Of a stretch of DNA of 51,948 nt, positions 41,584 through 51,758 are shown in pieces. The DNA lies in contig JAILLA010000127.1 in assembly GCA_024693325.1 (NCBI GenBank), positions 1 through 51,948 of the forward strand. The letters run 5' to 3'. Every line of letters starts with the position of its first letter. The first letter of the stretch is position 1. The stretch is from Solobacterium sp. Lineage in GTDB: Bacteria; Bacillota_I; Bacilli_A; Erysipelotrichales; Erysipelotrichaceae. The notes beneath the pieces are model-generated. The model was not told the origin of the DNA, made no database searches, and worked only from the letters and a program-made list of their open reading frames with translations. The position numbers were made by a program, and so were the translations under genes.

Positions 41584-42684
41584 ATGAAAAAATCTCCCAT
41601 GGAAACATATATCCGCTGGCGCGGAGATCTGAGCTTTTCACAGGCCGGTTTTAATGATGTCGATAACCTGATCTTCTCGGCACTTTCCTATCTTGATTTT
41701 TCACCTGTTTTCACCGATGAGAAAACGACGGAAATGAAGCTGAAAGACTGTGCAGATATCATTGAACAGCCCGGTGCATACCGCCTGAAAACACTTGAAG
41801 GCGGATATGAAGATACCGTCAAGGCTATTCTGCGTTCCAGACGTTTCGGCGAGATAACCGTACGGGAATACTGTGAGATCTTTTCGGAAGAAGACCAGAC
41901 ACAGTTTTCGGCGTGCGAATTTGTAATCGACGGCAGGACATCCTATGTCAGCTTCCGCGGTACGGACAATACGATCATCGGCTGGAAAGAAGATTTCATT
42001 CTTTCCTATTCCCTGATCAGCTCGCAGAAATACGCTGCGGAATACCTGAAAAAGGTCATGCGTCCGCTGCGGAAATATTATGTCGGAGGACATTCCAAGG
42101 GCGGCAACCTGGCTCTGTTTGCGTGCGCAATGCTGGACGCGAAGAAGCGGAAAAAGCTGATCAAAGTATACGCGAATGATTCACCGGGTTTCTCACCGGA
42201 AGTACTGGACATCAGACTGCTTGAACCGCTGGCTGACAGGATCGTACGGATCAATCCCGCTTTCTGCGTGATCGGAAGGATCTTTGAGATCCCGTACGGC
42301 CGGACGGAGATCGTCGATGTAAACGAATCCGGGCTGCTCCAGCATGACCTGTTTCTGTGGAAACTGATGGGTACGGGTTATGAAGATGCCGAAGGATATG
42401 ATAAAGTCAGTGACTGGGTATCGAGGTCCATTAAGGAATGGGTCGAGAATATCGATCCGGCAGAGCGCAGGATCTTTGTAGATGACGTGTTCAATACACT
42501 GTCCGCAGGCGGAGCCATGACCGTTCAGGAGATCACAGGCAAGGGACTGATGAAAGTCATTGCGAGTGCTTACTCAGGTACCAGTGATACGACCAAGAAG
42601 CTGATCAAGGATCTGGTGTCAGCTGCAGCAATGCAGGCGGCACCGGAAAAAGCAGGACAGCAGGCAGCGGACCGGGAGAAATAA
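41584..42684 (+). CDS. DUF2974 (Mbeg1-like) alpha/beta hydrolase
   Basis: A 366-residue protein with an alpha/beta hydrolase core. GGHSKGGNLALFA contains the nucleophile-elbow serine; SYVSFRGTDNTIIGWKEDF resembles the lipase-like oxyanion region. This pattern, with SPGFSPEVL and the N-terminal DLSFSQAGFNDVDNLIFSALSYLDF, matches DUF2974 proteins of Bacillota. A lipase or esterase role is possible but unproven. There is no signal peptide, so it is cytoplasmic. priA starts at the base right after its stop. Confidence 0.82.
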   Translation: MKKSPMETYIRWRGDLSFSQAGFNDVDNLIFSALSYLDFSPVFTDEKTTEMKLKDCADIIEQPGAYRLKTLEGGYEDTVKAILRSRRFGEITVREYCEIFSEEDQTQFSACEFVIDGRTSYVSFRGTDNTIIGWKEDFILSYSLISSQKYAAEYLKKVMRPLRKYYVGGHSKGGNLALFACAMLDAKKRKKLIKVYANDSPGFSPEVLDIRLLEPLADRIVRINPAFCVIGRIFEIPYGRTEIVDVNESGLLQHDLFLWKLMGTGYEDAEGYDKVSDWVSRSIKEWVENIDPAERRIFVDDVFNTLSAGGAMTVQEITGKGLMKVIASAYSGTSDTTKKLIKDLVSAAAMQAAPEKAGQQAADREK

Positions 42685-44847
42685 ATGAAGTTGACAGAGT
42701 GCTGGATCGAACATCCTGTAAGGCATATCGATCGGACATTTACATATTATTATGACGGGGATATCACGCCCGGTGTGCGTGTGAGCGTTAATTTCGCGCA
42801 CCGTAATGTCATCGGCTTCGTGGAATCCGTCACGGAAACACAGGAAACGCTTGAGGAAGCAGAGAAACGTCTCGGCATCAGCCTGAAGCCTGTGCTTTCC
42901 GTGCTTGACGACGCCCCGCTGATCACACCTGAACTGCATGATCTTGCCATGTGGATGCGTGAAAACACGCTGTCCACGGCGATCAGCTGTTTTCAGTGCA
43001 TGCTGCCGGGGAAGATCAAGCCGGGCGGAAAGATCACCCAGGCAGTACTGGAACGCAGAGTGCGTATACTCGACAACGAAGTATCGCTGACGCCTAAACA
43101 GCTCTCATGCTACAGGGAGATCGCAGAGCTCGGGGAAGCCTCCTATACGGAGATGAGAAAGAAGTATCCCTCTGTTCTTGCAAAGCTGATTGAAAAAGGC
43201 GCGGTGGAAGTATTCAGCGTTGAAAAAGAAGCAGTGATGCCGGCCGGTCATGAAGAAGACGAAAAGACCCTGACGCCCCAGCAGCAGAAAGCCGTGGATG
43301 AGGTCAGGAACAGTGATGATCCTGTTTTCCTGATCAAAGGCGTGACCGGTTCGGGAAAAACGGAAGTATACCTGAATCTTGCCAGGCGTGCACTGGAAGA
43401 AGGACGCCAGGTACTGATCCTCGTACCGGAGATCGCCCTGACACCGCAGATGATCGAACGGGTATCAAAACGCTTTTCAAATGCGCTCGCGATCTACCAT
43501 TCCGGCCTGAACCCTCAGGAAAAATACGAGCAGTATAAGCTTGTCTACAGCAATAAGGCACGTGTCATCGTCGGTACCAGAAGCGCCGTCTTCCTGCCGT
43601 TCAGGAACCTCGGACTGATCGTCATGGATGAGGAACACGACACCTCCTACAAGCAGGAAAACCAGCCTGCTTATCATTGCCGTGACGTTGCGATATGGCG
43701 AGGAAAGTATCATCATTGCCCGGTCGTCCTGGGCAGCGCGACGCCTTCCCTGGAATCGTACGCACGGGCAGTGAGAAAGGTCTATCATCTGATCCTGATG
43801 GATGAGCGCATCAATATGACGCTGCCTGAGATCAGTGTTGTCGATATCAGAAAGGCAATGCAGGAAGGGCAGTCATATATCCTTTCTGATGAACTGGCCG
43901 GTGAACTGAAAAACTGTCTGGACCGCAGACAGCAGGCGATCCTGCTGCTGAACCGCAGAGGATATCATTCCGTGATCCGCTGCCGGAGCTGCCAGACCGC
44001 TTTGAAATGTCCGCACTGCGATATTGCGATGAGCTGGCACCGTGACGAGCGCCTGCTGAAATGCCATACATGCGGTACGGTCATGCGCGTTCCGAAGGCA
44101 TGTCCTGAATGCGGAAGCACTGCCGGGTTTACGGCATTCGGCTTCGGCACACAGAAGCTGGAAACTGAACTGCAGGAGAAATTCCCCGCCGCAAAGGTAC
44201 TCCGCATGGATGCGGATACGACCGGACGCAAAAACGCCCACGAAAAGATCCTGAAGGCATTCGGGAACGGTGAAGCGGATATCCTTCTGGGAACACAGAT
44301 GATCGCAAAGGGACTGGACTATCCGAATGTAACGCTGGTCGGGATCATCAACGGCGATGAGGGCATTGCAAGAACTGATTTCCGGAGCTGTGAATTATCT
44401 TTTGATCTGCTGATGCAGGCATCAGGCCGCAGCGGCAGAAGTGAATATCCCGGCAAGGTGATCCTGCAGGTATTTGATCCCGGACATTATGCCGTACAGT
44501 GTGCCGCGCAGCAGGACTATGATACGTTCTTTGTCCAGGAAATGCGTTACCGCCATGCGGGAATGTATCCTCCCTATACATACCTGATCGCTCTGACGGT
44601 CTCTTCCGATACGCAGGATAAAGCAGACAAGGATGCCTATGTGATCCGTCAGGCATTGAACGGCAGCTATAAGACGATCGGCGTCCTGACACTGCTGAAG
44701 ATCAATGACCGCTGCCGCAGCCGCGTTCTGCTCAAGGGACAGGACCTGGAGGAAATGCGCAGGGATGTCAGGGCATTCCTGGACAGTCCGGAAGGCAGCA
44801 GGATCAAAGACCTGAGGATCGATGTCAATCCTCTTGTGCTGGATTAA
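42685..44847 (+). CDS. priA: Primosomal replication protein PriA (PriA helicase)
   Basis: A 720-residue helicase that reloads the replisome at stalled forks. The N-terminal 3'-DNA-binding domain (VRVSVNFAHRNVIGFV) is followed by helicase motif I (KGVTGSGKTEVY, about residue 219), motif II DEEH (about 315), and the zinc-binding insert from about residue 433 with CRSCQTALKCPHC, CHTCG and CPECGS. The end GSRIKDLRIDVNPL is a normal PriA C-terminus. It heads the conserved block up to thiN; rsmB follows after 11 bases. Confidence 0.96.
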   Translation: MKLTECWIEHPVRHIDRTFTYYYDGDITPGVRVSVNFAHRNVIGFVESVTETQETLEEAEKRLGISLKPVLSVLDDAPLITPELHDLAMWMRENTLSTAISCFQCMLPGKIKPGGKITQAVLERRVRILDNEVSLTPKQLSCYREIAELGEASYTEMRKKYPSVLAKLIEKGAVEVFSVEKEAVMPAGHEEDEKTLTPQQQKAVDEVRNSDDPVFLIKGVTGSGKTEVYLNLARRALEEGRQVLILVPEIALTPQMIERVSKRFSNALAIYHSGLNPQEKYEQYKLVYSNKARVIVGTRSAVFLPFRNLGLIVMDEEHDTSYKQENQPAYHCRDVAIWRGKYHHCPVVLGSATPSLESYARAVRKVYHLILMDERINMTLPEISVVDIRKAMQEGQSYILSDELAGELKNCLDRRQQAILLLNRRGYHSVIRCRSCQTALKCPHCDIAMSWHRDERLLKCHTCGTVMRVPKACPECGSTAGFTAFGFGTQKLETELQEKFPAAKVLRMDADTTGRKNAHEKILKAFGNGEADILLGTQMIAKGLDYPNVTLVGIINGDEGIARTDFRSCELSFDLLMQASGRSGRSEYPGKVILQVFDPGHYAVQCAAQQDYDTFFVQEMRYRHAGMYPPYTYLIALTVSSDTQDKADKDAYVIRQALNGSYKTIGVLTLLKINDRCRSRVLLKGQDLEEMRRDVRAFLDSPEGSRIKDLRIDVNPLVLD

Positions 44848-44858
44848 GGAGAAGGATG

Positions 44859-46091
44859 ATGAATCCAAGACAATACGCACTTAACGTGCTGGAACAGGTA
44901 GTGCTGGATCACGGATACGCGAATCTGCTGCTCAGGAAGCAGAATGATTTTTCCGTGCAGGATATGGGACTGGTCTCCGAGATCGTATACGGGACGCTGA
45001 GAAATTATACGTGGCTGGAATACCAGTGGAAGCACTTCGCTAAAACAGTCAGGCCGAAGACAGCAGTGCTGCTGAATATGAGCGTTTACCAGATGCTTTA
45101 TCTGGATAAGGTACCTGATTATGCCGTCATCAATGAAGCTGTTGAGATGTGTCAGAAAAAAGACAAAAGCTTTGTCAACGCGGTGCTCAGAAAAATACAG
45201 AAACAGCAGGAACGCACACCAGAGACCAAAGATGAGATCGAAGCTGCTGCCTTACGCCTAAGTCATCCGCTCTGGCTGATGAGGCTGTGGACCGCCCATT
45301 ACGGGAAAGAAACTGCCCTGAAGATCGCTGAACATGATCAGTCCAGGGGACAGGTCTACGGCAGGATCAATACGCTGAAGATTGCAAAGGAAGAACTGCT
45401 CGCGGACAGCCGCGTGCATTTCATCAACGATATCAGCTTTACATTTGACGGCAATCTCACGGATACGGACTGGTTCCGGAACGGACAGGTGATCATACAG
45501 GATATCGCTTCGGCTATGATCCCGGAGTACCTGGATGCCGAACCCGGCATGCGTGTCCTGGATGTCTGTGCCGCTCCCGGCACCAAGACACAGGAAACAG
45601 CCATGCTGATGGAAGACAAAGGCAGGATCGATGCGGGGGATCTTTATGAGCACCGTGTGGAACTGATCGGCAGGCTGATGGAACGGACAGGCGTCAGTAT
45701 CGTCAGCGCTGCGGTGCGCGACGCCACGGTAACTCCGGAAGGGGAACCGTATGACCGGATCCTTGCCGACGTACCGTGTTCAGGTCTCGGGGATCTCAGG
45801 GGAAAGCCCGAGATACGCCTTCATACGGCACCGGAAGACCTGGATGAACTGGCGGCCATTCAGAAAAAGATTCTTGCGGCATGTGCGCCGGCACTGCGGC
45901 CGGGAGGGATCCTGGTTTACAGTACATGCACGCTGAACCGTAAAGAAAACGAGAACCAGATCGCGTTATTTCTGAAGGAACACCCGGAATTTACATTGAT
46001 GAAAGAAAAGACATTCTTTCCGTTTGAACTGAACAGTGATGGTTTCTATGTCGCTCAGCTGAAAAAAACGGACAGGTTTATGCTAGAATAG
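44859..46091 (+). CDS. rsmB: 16S rRNA (cytosine-C5) methyltransferase RsmB
   Basis: A 410-residue protein. The first 130 residues form the NusB-like RNA-binding domain (NPRQYALNVLEQVVLDHGYANLLL); the rest is the SAM methyltransferase with CAAPGTKTQE (SAM loop), ADVPCSGLGDLRGKPEI (catalytic-motif Cys) and YSTCTLN (second Cys). It methylates C967 of 16S rRNA (E. coli numbering). ATG 44859 has AAGGAG 7 bases upstream; ATG 44856 is too close. In related genomes def and fmt often stand between priA and rsmB, but here they do not. Confidence 0.95.
   Translation: MNPRQYALNVLEQVVLDHGYANLLLRKQNDFSVQDMGLVSEIVYGTLRNYTWLEYQWKHFAKTVRPKTAVLLNMSVYQMLYLDKVPDYAVINEAVEMCQKKDKSFVNAVLRKIQKQQERTPETKDEIEAAALRLSHPLWLMRLWTAHYGKETALKIAEHDQSRGQVYGRINTLKIAKEELLADSRVHFINDISFTFDGNLTDTDWFRNGQVIIQDIASAMIPEYLDAEPGMRVLDVCAAPGTKTQETAMLMEDKGRIDAGDLYEHRVELIGRLMERTGVSIVSAAVRDATVTPEGEPYDRILADVPCSGLGDLRGKPEIRLHTAPEDLDELAAIQKKILAACAPALRPGGILVYSTCTLNRKENENQIALFLKEHPEFTLMKEKTFFPFELNSDGFYVAQLKKTDRFMLE
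46081..46089 (+). promoter_or_regulatory. Candidate extended -10 just before rlmN
   Basis: TGCTAGAAT ends 7 bases before the rlmN ATG, inside the rsmB end. A transcript from it would start at or next to the ATG. No good -35 is seen. Confidence 0.4.
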
Positions 46092-46096
46092 AACAC

Positions 46097-47140
46097 ATGC
46101 AGACGATATATGACTATACATTGAAACAGCTGGAAGAAGTGCTCGGTGAAATGGGGCAGAAGCCTTACCGGGCAAAACAGCTTTATACGTGGCTGTACCG
46201 GAAACGCGTCCAGTCATTTGATGAGATGACGGATCTGCCGGCTGCTTTGATCGCGCAGCTGAAAGAGAAATACGTCATCATGCCGGTAAAACTGATCGAG
46301 AAGCAGGTTGCCAAGGATCTGACAGCCAAGTATCTGTTTGAACTGGAAGACGGTATGACGATCGAAACAGTTCTGATGCATTTTAATTTCGGGGAGAGCG
46401 TATGCGTATCTTCCCAGGTCGGATGCAACATGGGATGCACATTCTGTGCTTCCGGACTCCTGAAGAAGCAGAGGAACCTGACAGCAGGGGAGCTGACCGG
46501 ACAGATCATGTACATCCAGAAAGAACTTGATGCCGAAGAGAAGCGTGTCGACAACGTTGTCGTAATGGGTACCGGCGAACCGTTTGATAATTTTGATCAT
46601 GTGATGGATTTCTGCGCGGTGATCAACAGCGATCACGGTCTGGCCATCGGGGCAAGACATATCACGATCTCCACATGCGGCATCGTACCGAAGATCAGGG
46701 AATTTGCGGCAAGGCATCTGCAGTACAACCTGGCGATATCCCTGCACGCGCCGACGGATGAACTGCGCAGCAGGCTGATGCCGATCAACAGGGCATATCC
46801 GCTGGACGAGCTGATGGGTGCCCTGAAGGATTACAGCACGGAAAATCACAGACGTCTGACGTTTGAATATATCCTGCTGAAGGGCGTCAATGATACGGAT
46901 GATCATGCCAGGACACTGGCAGACCTGATCCGCGGCATGAATGCCTATGTGAACCTGATCCCCTATAACGAAGTAGATGAAAACGGATATCATAAGACGG
47001 ACGCCAAAGGAGCCCTGCACTTCTATGATGTTCTGATGAAGAACGGTGTGAAGGCAACACTCAGAACGACCCACGGTGATGATATCGACGCTGCCTGCGG
47101 ACAGCTGAGAGCAAAACATGAAAGGTCTGTATCCAGATGA
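46097..47140 (+). CDS. rlmN: Dual-specificity RNA methyltransferase RlmN
   Basis: A 347-residue radical SAM enzyme that methylates C2 of A2503 in 23S rRNA and A37 of some tRNAs. The cluster cysteines are Cys110, Cys114 and Cys117 (GCNMGCTFCASG). The methyl-carrying cysteine lies near the end in DIDAACGQL. VVMGTGEPFDN and the SLHAPTDELR segment are typical. No ribosome binding site is visible before 46097, so translation may depend on coupling or a leaderless start. It overlaps prpC by four bases. Confidence 0.96.
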   Translation: MQTIYDYTLKQLEEVLGEMGQKPYRAKQLYTWLYRKRVQSFDEMTDLPAALIAQLKEKYVIMPVKLIEKQVAKDLTAKYLFELEDGMTIETVLMHFNFGESVCVSSQVGCNMGCTFCASGLLKKQRNLTAGELTGQIMYIQKELDAEEKRVDNVVVMGTGEPFDNFDHVMDFCAVINSDHGLAIGARHITISTCGIVPKIREFAARHLQYNLAISLHAPTDELRSRLMPINRAYPLDELMGALKDYSTENHRRLTFEYILLKGVNDTDDHARTLADLIRGMNAYVNLIPYNEVDENGYHKTDAKGALHFYDVLMKNGVKATLRTTHGDDIDAACGQLRAKHERSVSR

Positions 47141-47886
47141 AATACTATGGGATAACTGACCGCGGACTTGCGCGGAAAAGCAATCAGGACAGTTACATGG
47201 TCAGTGCGAATCATGCACATGATCTTTTCCTTATGGTCTGTGACGGGATCGGCGGTGCCAGGGGCGGTGATGTAGCATCACGTACAGCCGTCAGGCACAT
47301 TTCCGAAGCGTTCTCACAGACCGATGCTTTTACCGATGAAGGCGATCTGAAGAGATGGCTGAAAACAGAGATCAACGCGGTCAACAAAACCATTCTTGAA
47401 ATGGGAACGAAGGACGAACGGCTCAACGGCATGGGCACAACGCTGGCGGCAGTCATTCTGACCGGCTGCGGCAGGTTTGTCGTCAACATCGGAGACAGCC
47501 GTGTCTACGGTTACCGTTTCGAGAATACCGAATTCCGCCAGCTTACAACGGATCATACGCTTGTTGAGGACCTGATCCGGCACGGTGAGCTGACGAGAGA
47601 AGAAGCTGCGGATTACCCGCGTAAAAATGTACTGACCAATGCGCTTGGCGTATGGGACAATATCCGTTATGATGTCGTGCTTCATAACGAACCGCTGGAC
47701 GGATTCCTGATCTGTTCCGACGGACTGCACGGATATGTATCCCCGGATATCCTGAAATCGATCGTTTTCGACCGTGACAGTGATCCTTCGCTGAGAGCGA
47801 GAAGGCTGGTCAAACAGGCTCTTCTGGCAGGCGGATATGACAATATCAGTGTTATCCTGCTGGACCTGGAAGGAGAGACGTTATGA
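47137..47886 (+). CDS. prpC: PP2C-type serine/threonine phosphatase (PrpC/Stp)
   Basis: A 249-residue PPM phosphatase. Metal-binding motifs are TDRGLARKSNQDSY, VCDGIGGARGGDVAS, GTTLAAV, NIGDSRVY, CSDGLHGYV and GYDNISVILL, in the usual order. It removes phosphates placed by the kinase PrkC, encoded next, and so tunes wall and division signalling. It overlaps both rlmN and prkC by four bases. Length is normal. Confidence 0.96.
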   Translation: MKYYGITDRGLARKSNQDSYMVSANHAHDLFLMVCDGIGGARGGDVASRTAVRHISEAFSQTDAFTDEGDLKRWLKTEINAVNKTILEMGTKDERLNGMGTTLAAVILTGCGRFVVNIGDSRVYGYRFENTEFRQLTTDHTLVEDLIRHGELTREEAADYPRKNVLTNALGVWDNIRYDVVLHNEPLDGFLICSDGLHGYVSPDILKSIVFDRDSDPSLRARRLVKQALLAGGYDNISVILLDLEGETL

Positions 47887-49637
47887 GCGGCAGAAAAAAT
47901 ATGATAGCGAACCGGTATGAGGTATTCAAACATATCGGACAGGGTGGAATGGCAGATGTTTTCCTCGCTGTTGATACGATCCTGAACCGGCAGGTCGCAA
48001 TTAAGATCTTAAGAAGCGAACTGAGTACAGACGCTGTTTCCGTACTCAGGTTTGAACGTGAAGCCCAGGCTGCGACAGCCCTGACGCATCCGAATATCGT
48101 CGATATATACGATGTCGGTGACTATAAAGGACATCACTATATCGTCATGGAATACGTTGAAGGAAAGACGCTGAAGCAGGTCATTCAGGCAAGAGGAGCG
48201 CTTTTGAAAGAAGAAGCTGTTGATATTATGAAGCAGCTCGTCTCGGCGATCGCCGAAGCACATAAGCGCGGCATCATCCATCGTGATATCAAGCCGCAGA
48301 ATGTCATTGTAAAGGCAGACGGCACGATCAAGGTGCTGGACTTCGGCATTGCCCTTGCCAAAGGCAGTATGCAGCTGACACAGGCAAACAATGTCATGGG
48401 TTCCGTGCATTATCTGGCTCCGGAACTTGCCAGAGGCGAATCAGCATCCGTCCAGTCGGATATTTACGCGCTGGGCATCGTGCTGTTTGAGGCGCTGACA
48501 GGAGATGTTCCGTTCAAGGCAGACTCCGCGGTACAGGTAGCCCTGATGCACATGAGGAACGAAATGCCCAGTGTCAGGGTATTCAACCCGACCCTGCCGC
48601 AGTCCGTGGAAAACATCGTCATCCGCGCTACGGCAAAAGACCGTACGCAGAGATATGTTTCCTGCAATGAAATGCTGGACGACCTGAAAACATGCCTGAG
48701 ATCGGAACGCCTGAACGAACCGAAACTGATCCTGGAGACAACGGAACAGGCGAAAAAGCTGACTGACACAGCGAAGGCACATTCCGAAAAGAACAGCAAA
48801 ACAGTCAGAAAGAATCCGGAAAAGAAAAAGGAACCCGTCAGGGAATATAAGAGGGTATCGGATCCTGCGATCCAGCGCAAGCCCCGTACGAACAAATTCA
48901 TGATGGGACTGCTGATCTTCCTGCTGTTTCTGCTGACGGTATCAGGTGTCTATTACGCGCTGAATGTGAGCGGCATCCTGACACCGGAGCCGACGACCGT
49001 AGAGGTGCCGAACCTGATCAACATGACGCTGACCGAAGCGGAGGATGCCTGTACGCAGGCTGAGCTGCAGCTTGATACAGCGAATGTTACATATGAGCTG
49101 ACTGATTTCACCGATAAAGGGAAGATCGTAAAAGTGAGCCCTGAAATCGGTGAAGAAGTAGAAAAAGGATCAAAGATCACCGTAACTGTTTCCAGCGGCA
49201 TCGGCATCACCGTGAAAAACTACGCTGGATGGACATTAACAGAAGCGATGGATGATCTTTCCCAGTACAGCCGTATGAATGTCATGACCGACCATGAGGA
49301 CAGCGATACGGTCGAACCGGGTGTCGTAATACGCCAGGAACTGCTGGAAGCAGGTACGAAGTTCAATCCCGAAAATACATATGAGATCCTTCTTGTATAT
49401 TCCTCTTATCCGACGATCACGATCCCTGCCGATATCTACGGCATGGAGATCACGGAAGCGGTGAGCTATCTTGAATCGCTCGGCGCAAAAGTCCTGACGA
49501 GCAACCTGGATCCCTCCAGTCTCAGCGAAGCGGAACAGGAAGCACTGAGCTACGGAACCGTGATCAGGAGCGATCCTGAAACAGGAACTGATTATACACA
49601 GGAAGAAAGCAATTATGTCATTTTGTACTACTATTGA
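47883..49637 (+). CDS. prkC: PASTA-domain serine/threonine kinase (PrkC/Stk)
   Basis: A 584-residue membrane kinase. The kinase domain spans residues 11-275 with the glycine loop GQGGMADV, Lys41, catalytic HRDIKPQN (Asp135) and DFG (153-155). A basic linker (about 285-335) leads to one membrane helix near 339-358 ([20 protein letters not shown]). Outside there are three PASTA repeats beginning at [18 protein letters not shown] and ITIPADIYG, which in relatives bind lipid II or muropeptides. It pairs with PrpC. The coupling to rsgA and the cell-wall genes is the normal Bacillota arrangement. Confidence 0.96.
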   Translation: MSGRKNMIANRYEVFKHIGQGGMADVFLAVDTILNRQVAIKILRSELSTDAVSVLRFEREAQAATALTHPNIVDIYDVGDYKGHHYIVMEYVEGKTLKQVIQARGALLKEEAVDIMKQLVSAIAEAHKRGIIHRDIKPQNVIVKADGTIKVLDFGIALAKGSMQLTQANNVMGSVHYLAPELARGESASVQSDIYALGIVLFEALTGDVPFKADSAVQVALMHMRNEMPSVRVFNPTLPQSVENIVIRATAKDRTQRYVSCNEMLDDLKTCLRSERLNEPKLILETTEQAKKLTDTAKAHSEKNSKTVRKNPEKKKEPVREYKRVSDPAIQRKPRTNKFMMGLLIFLLFLLTVSGVYYALNVSGILTPEPTTVEVPNLINMTLTEAEDACTQAELQLDTANVTYELTDFTDKGKIVKVSPEIGEEVEKGSKITVTVSSGIGITVKNYAGWTLTEAMDDLSQYSRMNVMTDHEDSDTVEPGVVIRQELLEAGTKFNPENTYEILLVYSSYPTITIPADIYGMEITEAVSYLESLGAKVLTSNLDPSSLSEAEQEALSYGTVIRSDPETGTDYTQEESNYVILYYY

Positions 49638-49649
49638 TCGGAGCGCGGA

Positions 49650-50513
49650 ATGATTGCGAGAATCGTTAAGATCGTATCAAAACATTATCAGCTTCTGCAG
49701 GAGGACGGTACCCGGAGCGACGCAATCGTCATGGGCAAAGTGCGTCTGCAGATGACGCCATGCACAGGAGATATGGTAGAGGCGGATCTGATCAACGGAC
49801 AGTATGTGATCCAGAAGATACTGCCCAGAAAGAATCATCTGATCCGTCCGTTCGTCTCCAATGTCGATCAGGCACTGATCGTGATGAGCGTCAAGGATCC
49901 GGATTTTTCTGCTGTGCTCGTTGACAGGCTGTGTTTCCTGATCGTCAATGCCGGAATTACACCGTTATTGTGCGTCACCAAGACAGATCTTGGCATCAGC
50001 GAAGAAACAGAAGCACGGATCAGGGAGTATGAGAACGGTCCGATGCAGGTGATCAGGACCTCCAAAGAAACACTGGATCCTTCTCTGGCAGATATCCTGA
50101 AAGGGAAGGTAACAGTGCTGACAGGCCAGTCAGGCGCAGGCAAATCAACGCTGCTCAATACCCTGGAACCGACGTTCCATCTGGAAACGCAGGAGATCTC
50201 AAAAGCGCTTGGCAGAGGAAAACATACGACCCGTCATAATGAACTGCATCCGGTCGCAGGAGGACTGGTGTGTGATACACCTGGCTTCAGTTCGCTGGAC
50301 TTTTCGAAGATGAGCGTTACGGATCTTTCGGAGTCTGTCCGTGAATTCGAACCGTATCTCGGCAAGTGCAGATTCAATGACTGCGTTCACCAGAATGAAC
50401 CGGGCTGTGCCGTCAAACACGCTGTGGAAGAAGGCATTATCCCGCAGACCAGATACGATAACTACCTCATGGTTCTGAAAATGATCCAGGAAAGAAAGGA
50501 AAAATACATATGA
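49650..50513 (+). CDS. rsgA: Small ribosomal subunit biogenesis GTPase RsgA
   Basis: A 287-residue circularly permuted GTPase that tests 30S assembly. An OB-fold comes first; TKTD (G4) precedes GQSGAGKST (G1, near residue 160), then DTPGFSS (G3), the expected permuted order. The C-terminal zinc motif is CRFNDCVHQNEPGC. It follows prkC by 12 bases and overlaps rpe by four bases. Confidence 0.96.
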   Translation: MIARIVKIVSKHYQLLQEDGTRSDAIVMGKVRLQMTPCTGDMVEADLINGQYVIQKILPRKNHLIRPFVSNVDQALIVMSVKDPDFSAVLVDRLCFLIVNAGITPLLCVTKTDLGISEETEARIREYENGPMQVIRTSKETLDPSLADILKGKVTVLTGQSGAGKSTLLNTLEPTFHLETQEISKALGRGKHTTRHNELHPVAGGLVCDTPGFSSLDFSKMSVTDLSESVREFEPYLGKCRFNDCVHQNEPGCAVKHAVEEGIIPQTRYDNYLMVLKMIQERKEKYI

Positions 50514-51154
50514 TCATATCTCCTTCGGTATTGTCACTTGATTACAGCCGCATGGCTGAACAGATGAGTGAACTGAATGCTTCCGGTGCGGAATGGATCC
50601 ATTTTGATGTCATGGACGGACACTTTGTCCCGAACCTGACATTCGGTCCTGACCTGCTCAAAGCATTCCGCAAAATGAGCAGTCTTGTCCTTGATGTTCA
50701 TCTGATGGTAACGGATCCGGGGTTCTTTTCGGATGTATTCCTGAAAGCCGGAGCAGATGTCATTACCTTTCATTATGAGGCTATGGGCAGTCCTGATGAG
50801 ATCAGGTCACTGGCAAAGCATATCCGTGAACAGGGTGCGCTGGCAGGGATCTCCGTTAAGCCGGGAACCGATGTCAGTGTTCTGTATCCGTTCCTGGAAG
50901 ACTTTGATCTGTTCCTGATCATGTCTGTTGAGCCCGGCTTCGGCGGCCAGAGCTTCATGATGTCCGCAGTGGATAAGATAGCAGCACTCAGGGAAAAACT
51001 GAATGAGGCAGGACTGCATGCACATATCGAAGTGGATGGCGGGATCAATGCCGAAACAGGCAGGCTTGTCAAAGATGCAGGTGCCGATGTCCTGGTTGCA
51101 GGTTCCTACGTATTTAAAAACAACATTAAAGAGGCGGTGAATTCACTTGTCTGA
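50510..51154 (+). CDS. rpe: Ribulose-phosphate 3-epimerase
   Basis: A 214-residue TIM-barrel epimerase that interconverts ribulose-5-phosphate and xylulose-5-phosphate. SPSVLSLDY, HFDVMDGHFVPNLTFGP, DVHLMV, MSVEPGFGGQSF and EVDGGIN are the active-site segments, with the metal ligands His, Asp, His and Asp in order. It overlaps rsgA by four bases and thiN by eight. The position matches other Bacillota. Confidence 0.96.
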   Translation: MIISPSVLSLDYSRMAEQMSELNASGAEWIHFDVMDGHFVPNLTFGPDLLKAFRKMSSLVLDVHLMVTDPGFFSDVFLKAGADVITFHYEAMGSPDEIRSLAKHIREQGALAGISVKPGTDVSVLYPFLEDFDLFLIMSVEPGFGGQSFMMSAVDKIAALREKLNEAGLHAHIEVDGGINAETGRLVKDAGADVLVAGSYVFKNNIKEAVNSLV

Positions 51155-51758
51155 ATGCATTGTATGCCTGACACTGACCAGCCGGATACCCGATGGTTCA
51201 TGTGATCTGATCGGCGTCGACAGGGGTGCGCTTGTTCTGGCAAAGAACGGGAAACGCATGAAGCTGTCTGTCGGAGACTTTGATTCCGTAGATGAGAAGG
51301 ATCTGTCACTGATCAGGGAATACAGCGATGAAATGATCAGGCTGAACCCCATCAAAGATGATTCCGATTCGGAATCCGCAATACGTCTGCTGGTCAGCAG
51401 GGGATATCAGAAGATCACCCTGCTGGGCGGTCTGGGCGGCAGGGCGGATCATGAGATCGTCAATCTGAAGCTGGCAGAAGAGTTTGCCGGTCATATATGG
51501 CTGAAGAATGACCAGAACCTGATCACGGTCCTGAAGGAAGGAACCTATGAGATCGATCCGGAGGGTTATCGTTATATATCGTTCTTTGCCGTAATGCCTT
51601 CCGTCATCACACTGGAACAAATGAAATATCCGCTCAATGAGCGGATGCTGTATCCCGGTGATCTCTATGCGCTGTCCAATGAGATCACAGGAGAAAAGGG
51701 GATCGTCCGGATCGGTTCCGGCAAGGTCCTGATGATACAATCAGATGATAAAAAATAA
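51147..51758 (+). CDS. thiN: Thiamine pyrophosphokinase
   Basis: A 203-residue enzyme making thiamine diphosphate from thiamine and ATP. LIGVDRGALVL, SVGDFDSV and the DDSDSESAI motif are the conserved Asp-rich segments, and GGLGGRADHEI follows as in the family. The start is a TTG at 51147, overlapping the rpe stop, with GAGGCGGTG 7 bases upstream; no ATG exists before the conserved region. This is the last gene of the block and is followed by a large hairpin. Confidence 0.92.
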   Translation: MSECIVCLTLTSRIPDGSCDLIGVDRGALVLAKNGKRMKLSVGDFDSVDEKDLSLIREYSDEMIRLNPIKDDSDSESAIRLLVSRGYQKITLLGGLGGRADHEIVNLKLAEEFAGHIWLKNDQNLITVLKEGTYEIDPEGYRYISFFAVMPSVITLEQMKYPLNERMLYPGDLYALSNEITGEKGIVRIGSGKVLMIQSDDKK

